From assembly GCA_007449985.2 (NCBI GenBank), contig VIIQ02000625.1, positions 124,001 through 188,000 on the forward strand: 64,000 nt of DNA, read 5' to 3'. Source of the stretch: Desmodesmus armatus. Lineage: Eukaryota > Chlorophyta > Chlorophyceae > Sphaeropleales > Scenedesmaceae. Positions 13,101 through 24,668 of this stretch are shown here, piece by piece (positions within the stretch are counted from its first letter, which is position 1; each line of letters starts with the position of its first letter). The translations under genes were made by a program, and so were the position numbers. Below the pieces are notes generated by a model, which was not told the DNA's origin, did not search any database, and saw only the letters and a program-made list of their open reading frames with translations.

Positions 13101-15099
13101 GCAGGAGCACTGATTCCGTAAGTACGGTTGGGCGCCAGGAGATGCATCAGCAGTCTTTCTGGTTGCAAGGCTTCACATGCCTGGGGGTCGGTTCACGCAG
13201 GAAGGTTCGCTACAGGTGGTAGACTGTGTTTCTTTGCTGTTGGAATTGCCAGTATCTGAGGCTTCAGCTGCTGCTGCCGTTGGGTGATGGTAGCTGAGGG
13301 GCAGAAAGTTGCAGAGCCACGGGAGTCCTGCTACAGTGCTCAATATGTTTTCACCCACTTGCTACGCCCGCATGGCGTCCAGCTAGCTCAAAGCTACAGT
13401 GGAGTTTCGATTTTCGAAATTTCTTCAGGTGCCAGCTGCTAGCCAGCAGGTCGAGGTTGACCAATGGGTGTGACGTACATATACACAGTTGCATAGTAGC
13501 TGCTGAGGGTCTATATGTACAAGTGGTGCAGAGCTGTGGCAAGCACTAGGATGCCTATGCATGTGCTGGTGCTGGTGCCATCACAGTGTGGTTGAGTGGC
13601 GCTGCTGGTGTCAGTTTGCCAGAGCCAGTTTGTGGGGTCCGGCGTACGGCTGTTTGAATTGTGAAGGTGGCAGCAGGCAAGGTACACTGTCTGGGTGTAA
13701 TGGTCGGCATGTCGAGCCGTCGCTGAGTATGACGATGTCTATGCAGCGCTGGGCCGATGTGGCCTCACGCCAAAGAAGGAAGCGAGGCACGTACCGCCCA
13801 CATGTCTGGTGCTTGCCCCCTGTGGGCACGGCCAGCATCATGCCAATCAAGGAAGAAACGTCAAAAGAGGTGCCACCCTGTGGCGTATGCCACTGAGCCT
13901 CGTGCATGTGTTCAGGACAATATGTATGTGCAGTGTTTGTCTTCTGCGCACAGCAGCAGTGTAGTCCTTGTGTCGTGTGAGGTCAGTATGAGCAGTATGA
14001 ACAACAGCGCCTCTCAGCCCAGCAACAATGCAAGCTACAGGCAGTCAGGTGCATGGGCAGTATGGTCGCTACTGTATGTGTAGCCAACAGGACGTCCTTT
14101 TCCTGTCGGGATTTCATCACAGCCTGGTCTTGAGTGGCACATGTGGAGCCTGGTCAGGTCACCCTGCCAGACGTGGGCAGACTCTTCAGCAGCAGCGGTG
14201 CGCAGGCACAAGGCGGCGGCGGCTGCAGCAGATGGTGCGTGTGGGATGGTGTAAACATCGTTTGTGTCGAGACACTTCCGCTGCTGACACAGGATGCACG
14301 GCCCCAGGCAGGCGCATGTCAGTCGTTCCGAGTATCTGGATCTGTCAGCAAAGGGTGATGTAACGCGTCAAGGATGCGCTTTGGTTGGGTTTCATGCAAT
14401 CGCTCAGTAGCGCCACACCAGACCAGCCGCAACCAAGGTACTGTTAGTCACCATGGACACACGTGTGACCACATGAATCAATCTGTCGCTCCACAGCGTA
14501 TGGTCCATGGACAACTGTGGCCACTGTTGATATCAGTACTTGCAGACAAGCACTGTTGAACAGCCCAACCGCCAGTGGCGCCCTTGCTTTCATGCAGCCG
14601 ACGGCAGCAGTACTTGGAAAGCTCAAGCAGTTGGAACTGCAGATGCAACCTCAAATGTGCCAACAGCCTCACAAACAGCACGCACACGCATCCACGCATG
14701 CGCGCACGCACACATGTAGTCATGTATGATACCTGACTCGCACCCCTGTTTTGTCCGACTTTGATCAATTGTTTGCACACTGCATGCAGGCAGCTACTAG
14801 GCGTGTAGCTGCACAATCTTTATGCTCTGAAGGTGGCTAGACGAAGATCTTGCCAGACCCTTGTGCGCCACTGCAAGATTAACTCCATCATGGGGCACCA
14901 ATCGCCAACACATCCCATCTGCGGGTCAAATCTCGCCTGTCTGCCCAGGTCAATGCGCCCTTTTTAGCTTCAGTGGCTCAATGCTGCTGCGCTATGATGT
15001 TGGCTGACAGCACTAGCCACCACCCTCCCTCCCGTCTGGTTCTGACAACAGATTGACAACAGAAGACAGCACTAGCTCCAGCAGCACAGTGGTAGCTTC
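10161..15099. other. Non-coding flank of aquaporin copy 1
   Basis: Apart from the tandem duplication at 10745-11012, I found no exon series with consistent phase or a recognisable protein. Most of it, to about 14650, has a diverged counterpart downstream of aquaporin copy 2. The two copies do not share a conserved long open frame, which argues against a hidden gene. I did not see a TGTAA close behind the aquaporin stop; the first I noticed is near 13697. Confidence 0.4.
10745..11012 (+). repeat. Two-unit tandem duplication (about 145-bp period)
   Basis: A unit beginning taggtggtggtg and continuing ggtgtggcaaggaa... cttccagtgga... gcacatgcatgg occurs at about 10748 and again at about 10896. 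The copies differ by scattered substitutions. It lies in the non-coding flank of aquaporin copy 1. Confidence 0.8.
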
Positions 15100-18000
15100 A
15101 AGGAGCTGGATGCAGCAGTGAGAATGTGCAGCTTCACCTCTGCCTGAATGTGACTGTTGCCCATTGCAATGCTGTGCATCGTTCTGAGGCTGCCTGCAGT
15201 GTGCAGCTGCAGCTGCTGCAGTTGCTGCATGGGAACTCAGGCCAAGTAGGTGAGTGCACCAATGCAGCAGAAGTGATGCATTCAGATATCGAGAGAGAAG
15301 ACATCGCGCATTTGGCATCAATTTCCGAATGCAAACTGGCTTGAGTACCCCTTGCTGGTGGTTTGTTGCGTGAACATAACCGGTCACTGACAGTATGACT
15401 CCTCGGCAAATTTGCGGAATGGGTGGATATGTCCAATTTGAAAGGTGCACAAGCTTTAACAGTTTTTTATCGTATATGTTACGCTTGTGGGGCACCTCTC
15501 AAACTCACTGACAGGCAAATACGACACGATCACCATGGGGATCACCCGGACCGGTGACTGGACGTTCCGGGACCAGTCCTCCGGAACTTGTATTTCAGGC
15601 CCTCTACTTGTGGATCACCCTCAATTACCGTGACCACATTGAGAGTGTTCTCTCTTCAGCCACCAGGTTGCCCACTGTTGCTGTGTCGAGTGTTTGGCTG
15701 GGCAAGATGTCTGAGAACGCTGGCAAGAGCTCTGCTGAGAGGCAGGCAGCCCATGTAGACAAGGACACATGCTTTACAAACTACTCCGCAATTACCTCGC
15801 GGGCATTCGGGACCAGCTTGATCCTGGAGTTTGTCGGTAAGTCCGTGAGGTGTGCTGAGAGGCAGTTTTGGGCACTCCCTTCCATCAGTATGCAATCGGC
15901 ACATAGTATGCGCAGTGCAACTAGCTGCTGCACCGTCTGCATAGGAACATCAGGTACTCCTGCTGACGTCTGGCGACATGGCGAAGCAGAAATAGCTATT
16001 GAGTTGCTGTGTTCACCCTGACATATGCTTGGCATTCATCAAGTCAGGTACCTTGGTGCCGAGTCGCCGCACTGCGACACCAGTTTGTTTCCGCCACCCG
16101 GGTTTCCTTGTGAAAGTCGTCTCCGCCATCTGCCACACGCCATCATCAATCACTACCGCTGTTTCTACACAGGCACACTGGTCTTTACGTTCCTCGGAAG
16201 CACCGTGGATGACAAAATCTTGGGGTGAGGCTGCCTGCCGTCTGTTGAGGCAACCAAGCATGCTAGTATTGCTGTATCTGAATGGCCAGTCATGGTCTGT
16301 TCAATGCAGACTGTGCATTGGTGCTAGCAGCTGCATGTAGCAGGGAACATGACCCCATCTCCACCCCTGACACTTGTTCGGTACGGTGTACTTCCACACA
16401 CTCTAAAGAAATGCGCGATCCAAGTAACATGGATCCACCACTGTTGTTTGCTGCTGTATCGCTCTGCTGCAATCACTTTTCGCAGCCCCTTCGTGAATGG
16501 CTTGGCCCTGGTGAGTGCTCAAACTTGCTGTGTTGCTGTCGGCAGCCTGGGCGGATCTGCCACATGGAAAGACATGTTCTGGCTGATGTGTGACTTGAAA
16601 TCATGACCCATGTTGAGCCCTGTGCACGCATGTGCTAAAAGACGGCAGGCTTCAGCCTGCCGATGCTTGCATTAATTTGAGCCAGTTGCGAAATACAGTG
16701 CACCCAGTTTTGACAGTTTTTGTGCGCCTGTTGCTGCTTTGTGCGCAGACTGTGGTGATCTACATGGCGGCCAACATCAGCGGAGGACACATCAACCCAG
16801 TAAGTGCCCCACATGCTTTGCGCCTCCATTTAGCCTGACCTACCGACAGCCTGATGCCACGATGCCGATGTTTGATGCCCGGGGTCAGCGAACACCTGCA
16901 CATGCCCCTCCTGCATTGCGGTTTCAAACCGTTTTAAAACCGGTTTCAAATGCTATGCGGCATAGCCGCCCTGCTGCTCCGGTGGTGTCATATGCGGCTA
17001 TCACTGACGTTGTGCATGTTTGGTTGCTGCTGCTGCTTCAGGCTGTGACGTTCAGCACCCTCATCTGCGGCTTCTACCCTCTGCTGCACAGCATCCTCTA
17101 CATTATCCTGCAGGTGACCAGGGCGTGCTGGGGTTGGTTCGAACAGAGGGGGGGTATGGTTGGCGCAGACAGGACTGCAGAAGAACACAACAACAGCGGC
17201 AAGACACACAACAGCATCCAAGCCACTCCAGGAATAGCCACCAGCCAATCATCATGTGCTGACGTTGTGTAGCTACGTCCTGTGTCGCGCGCCGCTGTGC
17301 CGCATACGCCTGCATATGCCGCTGGCACCTGCGTGCGTGCCCTACTGAACCTGTGCCTTCACTCTCCTGCATGCAGATCCTAGGTGCTATGGCTGGTGCT
17401 GGCCTGGTGGCCGCACTGACACCCAACACCGTGCGCTTGGGCATGGGTGACGGAGCTCCGGGATGCTTCGATGGCAAGACCGCCAGTCAGGACATCTCAA
17501 AGGCCCAGGTCTTTGGATGGGAGGTGCGTGATGGCCACAGCGGCCGAGTCATTTGCGTCATTCTCCTGCGCGCATCTTGGGGTGGAGTTGTATGTAACGC
17601 CCAACAACAGCAGTAATCAGGTCAGGAAGAGTGCAACGATGTCTTCAACTGACATCGGTTGTGTTGCTGTGTGTGATTGTGTGTGTGCCCCCCCCCTGCA
17701 GGTGATCATGACCTTCACCCTCATCAGTACTGTCTACGCCTGCGGTATCGCAAAGCCTGGACACGGTGAGTGCTGCGGCCTGAACATCCACACCAGCACT
17801 AACGGCATCACAACTGGCACTACCGATACTAACGGTACCACCTAGCCTACACAACTGGCACTACCGTAGTACCTGTGACAGGGGACTCTCAGCGTGTGCA
17901 GTTACAATCGTTGAACACAGCTGCTCACAAGGTGCAGCATCTGAGGCGTGGTGACTGTCGGGGGGGGGGGGGCACTGCTCAATTCTGCCACAGAAGCACA

Positions 18001-21000
18001 GACGATTGTCACTGAGCTGACTGCCACCTGCACCCTTTGGCTTATTCCCTCCACAGGTAGCTTGACCCCAATCGCCGTGGGCTTCTCCCTGATCGCCTGT
18101 GCTGGTGCTGGAGCCAAGTACACAGGTACTGCTTCTGACTTTGTGTCTCAAGGGTGCTGCAGCAGGCATGCGTTCAGCAGCGTCGCATTGCACGACATGG
18201 CCACCGTGCAATAAGTTTGGTTCCAACAGGCCAGAAACTGCCCTGCGACAAAGGCTGAAAAGGATGCAGCATAGAGTGCAATCCTGCAAACTGCTGACCT
18301 TCCTGCCTGCTGTGGCTTGTTCCTTGTCACAGGTGCTGCGCTGAACCCAGCCCGTGTCATCGGTGAGTGCTTACAGGGTGCCGCTGGAGCTGAGCACTAG
18401 TCGAGGCCCACTGCTTGTCGCTCATCACAAGCAGTTTGAATGTGGTCTCACGTGATCGGGTGCACCTGATCAGTTGTTTGGCAGTTGCGAACCACGTTAC
18501 AGGGGGTGTCGCCGTCGGCGCCCCGTCAACAGCACGCCAGCCCATGTACTTTGCCGTTGTGAGCACTGCAACAAGACTTTGCACAGTTCCATGTCGCCAA
18601 CAGATCACAGCACCATGCCATGTTGCTGACGGGCCTGCCGTGTATGTTTTCCTGCAGGTCCCCTGGCTGTGTTCAAGTGCGGCAAGGAGTACGCATGGAT
18701 CTACATCATGGCTGAGTTGCTGGCAGCTGTGCTGGCCTGCAGTATCTTTGCCGTCGTGTCAGGTGTGTCTGCATGTGTGCATGTGTGTTAGCCCATGACA
18801 GCACCAATCCTGGGACTTTCCAATACCCTGCTTTAGGAAGCTGCTGAGTGGTTGATCGGCTGTGAAGCTGCTTGAGAACACGCAGCACGGCCTGCGCCAC
18901 GGCTGCACTGGGTATCTTGCAGGCCAGGTGCACATCTGCAAATGTCTGTCTGATGCTGTGGTACTGGACGACCCTGAATGTGTGCGATCAGTGTTTCAAC
19001 ATGGAGAGCAGTCTGCGTTGGCATACACTCTGTACAAGATGAAAGTGCGCCGGGCGCGCCTTCTTGGGCTGACTTTGGGCATCTGACCTGACAAGGGGTA
19101 TTTCTTGGTGCTGCTGCATGCTGGATCCTAGCTGTTTGCTTCCCACTTCTGTACAAGGTTGTCGTGTTGCCTCAGGATGTCAATGAAGTCTCCTTTGCTG
19201 TCTTGCTTTGAATCAGGCTACTATCTGGTGTAGGTGGTGCAAACCACTGACGGGGATCGGGGTTTTTCCCCACCTTAGTGTTTCAACCGGTTCAACCCTG
19301 GCAGGCAATGCCATTGATGTGTGGCGAATGTGTCTGCGTGTAACATTTTCTTCCCCAAAAAATGGACCTGGGCACAGGAGTGAGCAGGAAGCAGCAGTAC
19401 CAATCAGCTTGTGTGTGGTTGACAAGCTTGGTGTTGCTGTGATGTGCTGCACTGAGCAGGTTGGGGCCCTCTGTTCCCCCTGAACGCCATGGCCAAATTC
19501 AACATGACCTACGCAGAGGCCATGTACATGTTCCTGACAGGTGAGGCAGTTTTTGCGGTGCTACTTGTACTGTTACCAACAGTACAAGTAGATATCATCT
19601 ACAACATGTGTGGATGCAACAGTAGCAGCCATGCATTATGATGTGCCTTTCAGTCTGCAATCGGGCACCAGCACGTGCTGACACATGAGCACTGCTAGCA
19701 TAGCTGCAAGCATGATTCAATTGGGTTCTGTGCTGATCCCGGTTTGTGGCTGTTCGTGCCCACAGGTCAACCTCCTAAACGATTCCGCACGGCCGGTGGC
19801 GAGAACGTGAACGATCTGCAGTCCTTCATCGGCCGCAGTTTCAAGAGCATCAAGAGTATCGGCAGCAAGAACAAGAGGATTGCGGACGATGTCGGGCGCG
19901 TCACTTCGAACGATGACATGTCGCCAAGCGCCGCAGCCGCGGCCGACAAGCTGCCTATCTAAGCCTACGGTCGACCGCATGTGACGCAGTGCACGGCAGG
20001 GCAATCGGCCAACACTGAACCTGAATGTTGAGCTTCAGGGGAGTACTGCACATGCACGAAAGTCTTCCTTTGGCCTGGCTGTGTGAAATGCAGTGTGATG
20101 GCCACCACGGAAGTATGAATTGTAGCCTCCCTTTCGGAATCGGGCTTAAGCCTTGCTTGTTGGCCTTGCGCCAACACCTGTGGCTGCCTTTACAAAGGGG
20201 TTGTGGTTTAGTTTGATGAACGTGCATGTTGGTCGGTTGCCCCCATGTGGCACTTTTTGGTTTTCAGCCTTGAAAGTTTGAAAGCAGCAGAGAGCCATGA
20301 GCATCATTGCTGCTGGGGTGACTGTTGAGCAGGCAGGTTTGTGCCTGAAGCAGGCGACATCACCGTGATGTCACACAAGTGGTGTGCTGTGCTGACTGTG
20401 GTGCTGCCGCGACAGGGGCAGCTGTTCCTTGCGGCAACGTTATAACGTTACATGTCACACCTGGATTGCCTTGTGCTGAGTCACAGTGTAGGACAGAATT
20501 GATCTTGCCAACGAGCAACTATGTCAAAGACTGTATTACCTTTTTGATGGTTTGGCAATCCTGCTATCCCCTTATGCTCGAGCGTGGTGCCTGGTGCCTG
20601 GTGGCTGACCAAGGCTGCTCCCCGTTCTTCTGAGGTTGGGTGAGGTTGTTGCATGAGGGTACTTTTACCGCTGGGCGGTGTACCGTACTTCCAACTGCTG
20701 GGTGGTATACAGTACGTACTGTGCAACTCCTTCTTTCAGGACCAGCGCTTGGTTGCTGTGTCCACCCTGCATGGAGTTGCCAATGGCATGAAGCTCACGC
20801 GGGGCTGACTTGTACGTGTTGCATGTCTTTGCTGGCTGTCCCAGCGCTTCACAACAGTGCAAACAAACGTGCTGTAGGAATGTGCATGCATCGCTGACAG
20901 GCTCTTGTCATTTGAGGTGGTGGTTACTTCACACGAACCTGGTGAAGTGCCGGCTAAGTGCTCGATGGCACCTGGTGTTTTGAATGCACACCAGGGCTGC

Positions 21001-23280
21001 TACTATATGCACAGCTGCCACACAGTGTGTCTGGGGGCAAAAACGTGCATCATCGGGTGTCGCCCTCAGGCCTGGCCTGCTTGGCTGGCAGCGGCAGCAG
21101 CAAGCTTGCTTACTTTACCTTTACTTCTCACTTTGTACTTTGAGCTGGGCCGCTTGAAGCCTTGGTGAGTTTTGCCAGAGCATGGACAGGAGAACTGCCA
21201 CACGCGGCTTGAACATGTCGTGTCTGGGGCCGCTGTGGCTTTCTAAGCCCTAGGTTCTGGCAGGAGTTCCAGCTGGCTCTGGTTTGGGTGCTTCGGCTGC
21301 ATATGTTCTGGTCGGTCGGCTCAATTTCAGATGCTGCATGTTGCAGCCACCCCCCAGTGAATACTTCTACTGGGTCAGGGTCCAGCCTGACAGTTTACCA
21401 CACACTCTTTCTTTTTGTGTGTGGCAAAGACGGCCTGTTGCACGGCCGTATGCAGTGCCCAATCTTTCTATGTTTGTGTCTGTGTGCACACAGCACGTAC
21501 ACAGCTGGGCTGAGCTTTGGATGCGCTCTGAGCTGTGGCTTTTGCTGAACAGCCATGAGAATGGGTGCCAACAGGGTGATATCCCAACGACCACGGCCCC
21601 AGTTTTTGCGCCAAACTACGAGTACTACTGTGCAGGACAGTAAAAGGACAGGTCAGTGTGTTGTGAGTGTCATCCTATCCCAGGCACTAGCCAGCAGGCC
21701 GACTGAGGGTCTCACAAGGTTCTACCATTGTTGTACCCCAGTCCCTCGGGTCACCCTGGGGTTAGGATTTGATGTGATGCGATGCCATGGTCAGAGGTGC
21801 AGAACCACTTTTTCTTTTGTGTTTTGTTTGTGTTGTTACAGCAGACGCTGCAGGAAATATAGGAAACTGATAAATAGTATGCATATACTCGGCAGGTGTC
21901 GTTTGCCTCTGCCCGTACGTACAGATTCCGCTGGTACGTCAAGGTTGCACCCCATGCCATGCAAGTGTCCTGGCTGGCTTTCGGCTGTTGCTACAGATGA
22001 TCAGGCATGTTTGAGTGAGCAGTCTGCTGGTACGTGGTGGGAGAAGCGGGCATCAGGGTACATCTGGTGGGCAGGGATCTCTTTTTTTGGCAAATCCAAA
22101 CCTTGCAGCACAGCAGTACACAGGAGCAGCATGGATGCCCAAGCTGCAACACATGAATGTTGCATGGGCCTTCGTACATACAGGAGCCGCGCCCGGGTGC
22201 TTGCAGGTCTTTTCTTTTTGGCGGTGAGGCAGCATGTATGCTGGGTGTATACCTGGGTCCAGTGCAGTTGTGCTGAAAGGTCCTCACAGGGGCTTGCTCA
22301 GCCGAGGTTTGCAGCAGGAGTGCTAGTACTCTGACAACAGATGGAGTGGCAGCACCCATGGTTGCCAAGGCTGTGTGCATTTTCATGTATGGGCAGGGGG
22401 ATGAGTATGCAGAAGCTTCACTGCACGGAGCAACATTTCTGTCTTTGTCTTTCCTTTTTTCTTCTTTGCCATTTGGGGCACAGCCAGCATCGCGCCGTGC
22501 AGTGTGTGGGTAGCAATACTGGCAGAAAGGCATGTGCATGTGTTTTGGTCATGGTGTCTGTGGCAGTGTTTGTCTGGATGTGTGTCTGCAATGGTCAGTT
22601 CAAACAAGCAATGTGTTGCCAAGTGAACAACAGCTGGTCCCTCCGCCCGCCACAGTGCGAGGTACAAACAGGCAACCTGCTGGGGGCTGATTGTTTTGTG
22701 TTCTGAATGACTTTTCGTTTGATGCTTGGGAGTACTCCCAAGCTGGTATGCCATAATGTATGGTCAGTGACGTACTAGTATGATCAGTGGCGTCTGTGTT
22801 TTGTTGTTGTCAGTCTGCCTACCACTACAGCCTGCTTGTGGGAAAACATATGGAGCCTTGTCAGGTCAACCTGCAAGCCCATGTGCTGATCCCAGCTTGA
22901 GGCTGACAGTGGTTGGGGATGTCGCAGCGACCCAATCAGCAAACAGACTGTGCACTTGCTTGAGGCCAAGTAACGAGGTCTCTTAAATATGTCACCAAGG
23001 CGCGGTGAATATGTTACCAAGGCGCGGTGTAATACGCCATGGATGTGCTTCGGTGAGCTGTGCTGCAGCCGTCAAGTGTGTTACATCAAGGCAGCCGCCC
23101 CAGCCAAGTGTGAAAAGACCAGCCAAATCAATCTGTCAATGCTCCGCAGATGGACCACTGCAAACATCACCACTTGCAAAGCAGATCAGCCTGACTGACG
23201 TCCTTGCATCAAATTCAGACAATGGCAGCACTGACAGGGAGCTCAAGCAGTTGCCAGTGGGCCTGTGGGTGCAAGCTCAC
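15100..23280 (+). repeat. Segmental duplication, copy B (aquaporin unit)
   Basis: Counterpart of 4915-14650 in the same orientation, directly adjacent to it. It is roughly 1.5 kb shorter because of indels in introns and flank. Exon lengths 2-12 of the enclosed gene are identical to copy A, while introns have diverged, so the event is old and the protein is under selection. Confidence 0.75.
15707..19962 (+). CDS. Aquaporin / major intrinsic protein, copy 2 (12 exons, 340 aa)
   Basis: Paralogue of the gene at 5537. Exons: 15707-15836, 16173-16224, 16486-16510, 16749-16799, 17042-17113, 17377-17523, 17702-17765, 18057-18125, 18333-18362, 18658-18762, 19460-19540, 19766-19962 (1023 nt). Exons 2-12 have exactly the lengths of copy 1; only exon 1 is longer (43 against 37 complete codons). 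From helix 1 through helix 6 I count five amino-acid differences (I/V, V/L, A/T, T/S, L/M). The N-terminus and especially the C-terminal tail (SFKSIKSIGSKNKRIADDVG) differ more. Both NPA boxes and the filter Arg are intact. An upstream ATG would extend the frame, but the start chosen sits in the context conserved between the copies. Divergent tails suggest different sorting or phosphorylation rather than different pores. Confidence 0.93.
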
Positions 23281-23433
23281 ACTGGTCAACAGGTCGACTA
23301 ACAGCACACCAGTCTGCCCCCGCATGAGAGGGGGTCACAGTGTGGTAGGGTCACAAGACAAATGCTTGACGCCGGCTCCCCTGGGTTGCATGACATGCAT
23401 GGCCTTGAGAACATACACACTGCATACCGGCAT
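19963..23433. other. Non-coding flank of aquaporin copy 2
   Basis: Diverged counterpart of the 10-14.6 kb flank. Short open frames occur but none is shared in frame with the other copy. No RNA gene or complete mobile element was recognised. A TGTAA occurs near 23027. Confidence 0.4.
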
Positions 23434-24197
23434 CTATGAGTTATGCAGCTGGATGCGCATGCCCTCAGGCCGAACCTGCAAGGCCCCTGATGCCCACAAC
23501 CAGTCTGCCTCCTGACTGGCACGGACCACCAACACACCCAGAAAGACGTTAAATTTGGGCCCCACCACAAACCGCACGGCGGTGGAAAACAGCATGTCTG
23601 CCCAAGTGAATCCTGACTGTCGAGCCTCACCAGCGCAGTCATCTGGCCCAAAGAGAGCAACCACAAGAGTAAGTACCCTGCTCAGAGACCCCCACACGAG
23701 CACGGACAACCACCCAAACCTGTGCAAGCTGGGTTGCCACCTGCACATCCGGACTATCAGCCACTTACAACAACGCCATAACCCTGCCCTGCAGAACAAA
23801 ATTGATCCCTGCATGCATCGCGAGGGAGGTGACAAAACTGCTGTGCAGCACACATGCTTACACAGCATGGTGCTGGCACAAGCACCAACTGCTGCACAGT
23901 CCCCACACCCTCTGCGGCTCACAAAACAGCTGTCCCACACTCACTGAACAATGGACAATCATTGGCAGCTGGCAGGGGTGCTCAGCCGTGACGGGAACCC
24001 CGGGCCATCCAATCCCTGCAATGGTGCAGGCCTGAAGCAGCAGTGGCGCGCCCACACATACCCCACTCGGTGACCTTGCGGCGCCCCACATACATCAACA
24101 GCGCATGCCACAGCATGAACGGCCGGCCCCAATACGACACAACCAAGACACCAGCATTGAAACACACCACGGCAGCACCTGACAGTATATCCCACAA
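23434..24197 (-). CDS. Weak candidate gene: hydrophobic protein, last exon about 23434-23677
   Basis: On the - strand a good acceptor (gtctctgagcag, ending at 23678) opens a frame to the TAG at 23434. It reads LTLVVALFGPDD, then ADMLFSTAVRFVVG, NVFLGVLVVR and MRIQLHNS, which resembles a membrane protein. A possible earlier exon at 24073-24197 starts MWDILSGAAVVCFNAGVLVV and ends at a CGCAAG/gtcacc donor. I could not join the two through a single phase-consistent path, and I recognise no family. The region sits just 3' of the SERAC1-like gene, so it could also be non-coding. Confidence 0.25.
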
Positions 24198-24284
24198 GGG
24201 CGATTTAGAGATTGCCAGAAGCCGTCAATCAGTTGTCAATTGTGATAGCAGCCCCGCAAACTCAAGCTGCGCAGGGCACTCATG

Positions 24285-24455
<171 letters not shown>

Positions 24456-24668
24456 GACCCTAGCGCAGAGCAGGAGCGCCCTCCCCAACATCAGCAGGAT
24501 GTCTGTGGCAGGCACTTTCCCTGTCTACAAAATGTGTCCCTGCGACCCTCCCAACCACAACACCATAAACCTCAGAGCTTCGTCAAGAGCTTGCCCGCAC
24601 AAACACTTGGGAGCAGCGGGTACCCAGGCACCTCCCAACCCACAACACCATGAACCCAGGACCTCTCA

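Larger units (their letters stand above)
4915..14650 (+). repeat. Segmental duplication, copy A (aquaporin unit)
   Basis: This block aligns co-linearly by eye with 15100-23280. Shared landmarks outside the exons include the ctgcagctgctgcagttgct stretch near 5055 and 15208, the ccccatgccatgca stretch near 12772 and 21951, the tggagcctggtcaggtca stretch near 14142 (tggagccttgtcaggtca near 22851), and gctcaagcagttg near 14621 and 23240. Exons are nearly unchanged, while introns and flanks have diverged strongly and carry indels. Both boundaries are approximate, set where I could no longer match landmarks. Confidence 0.75.
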
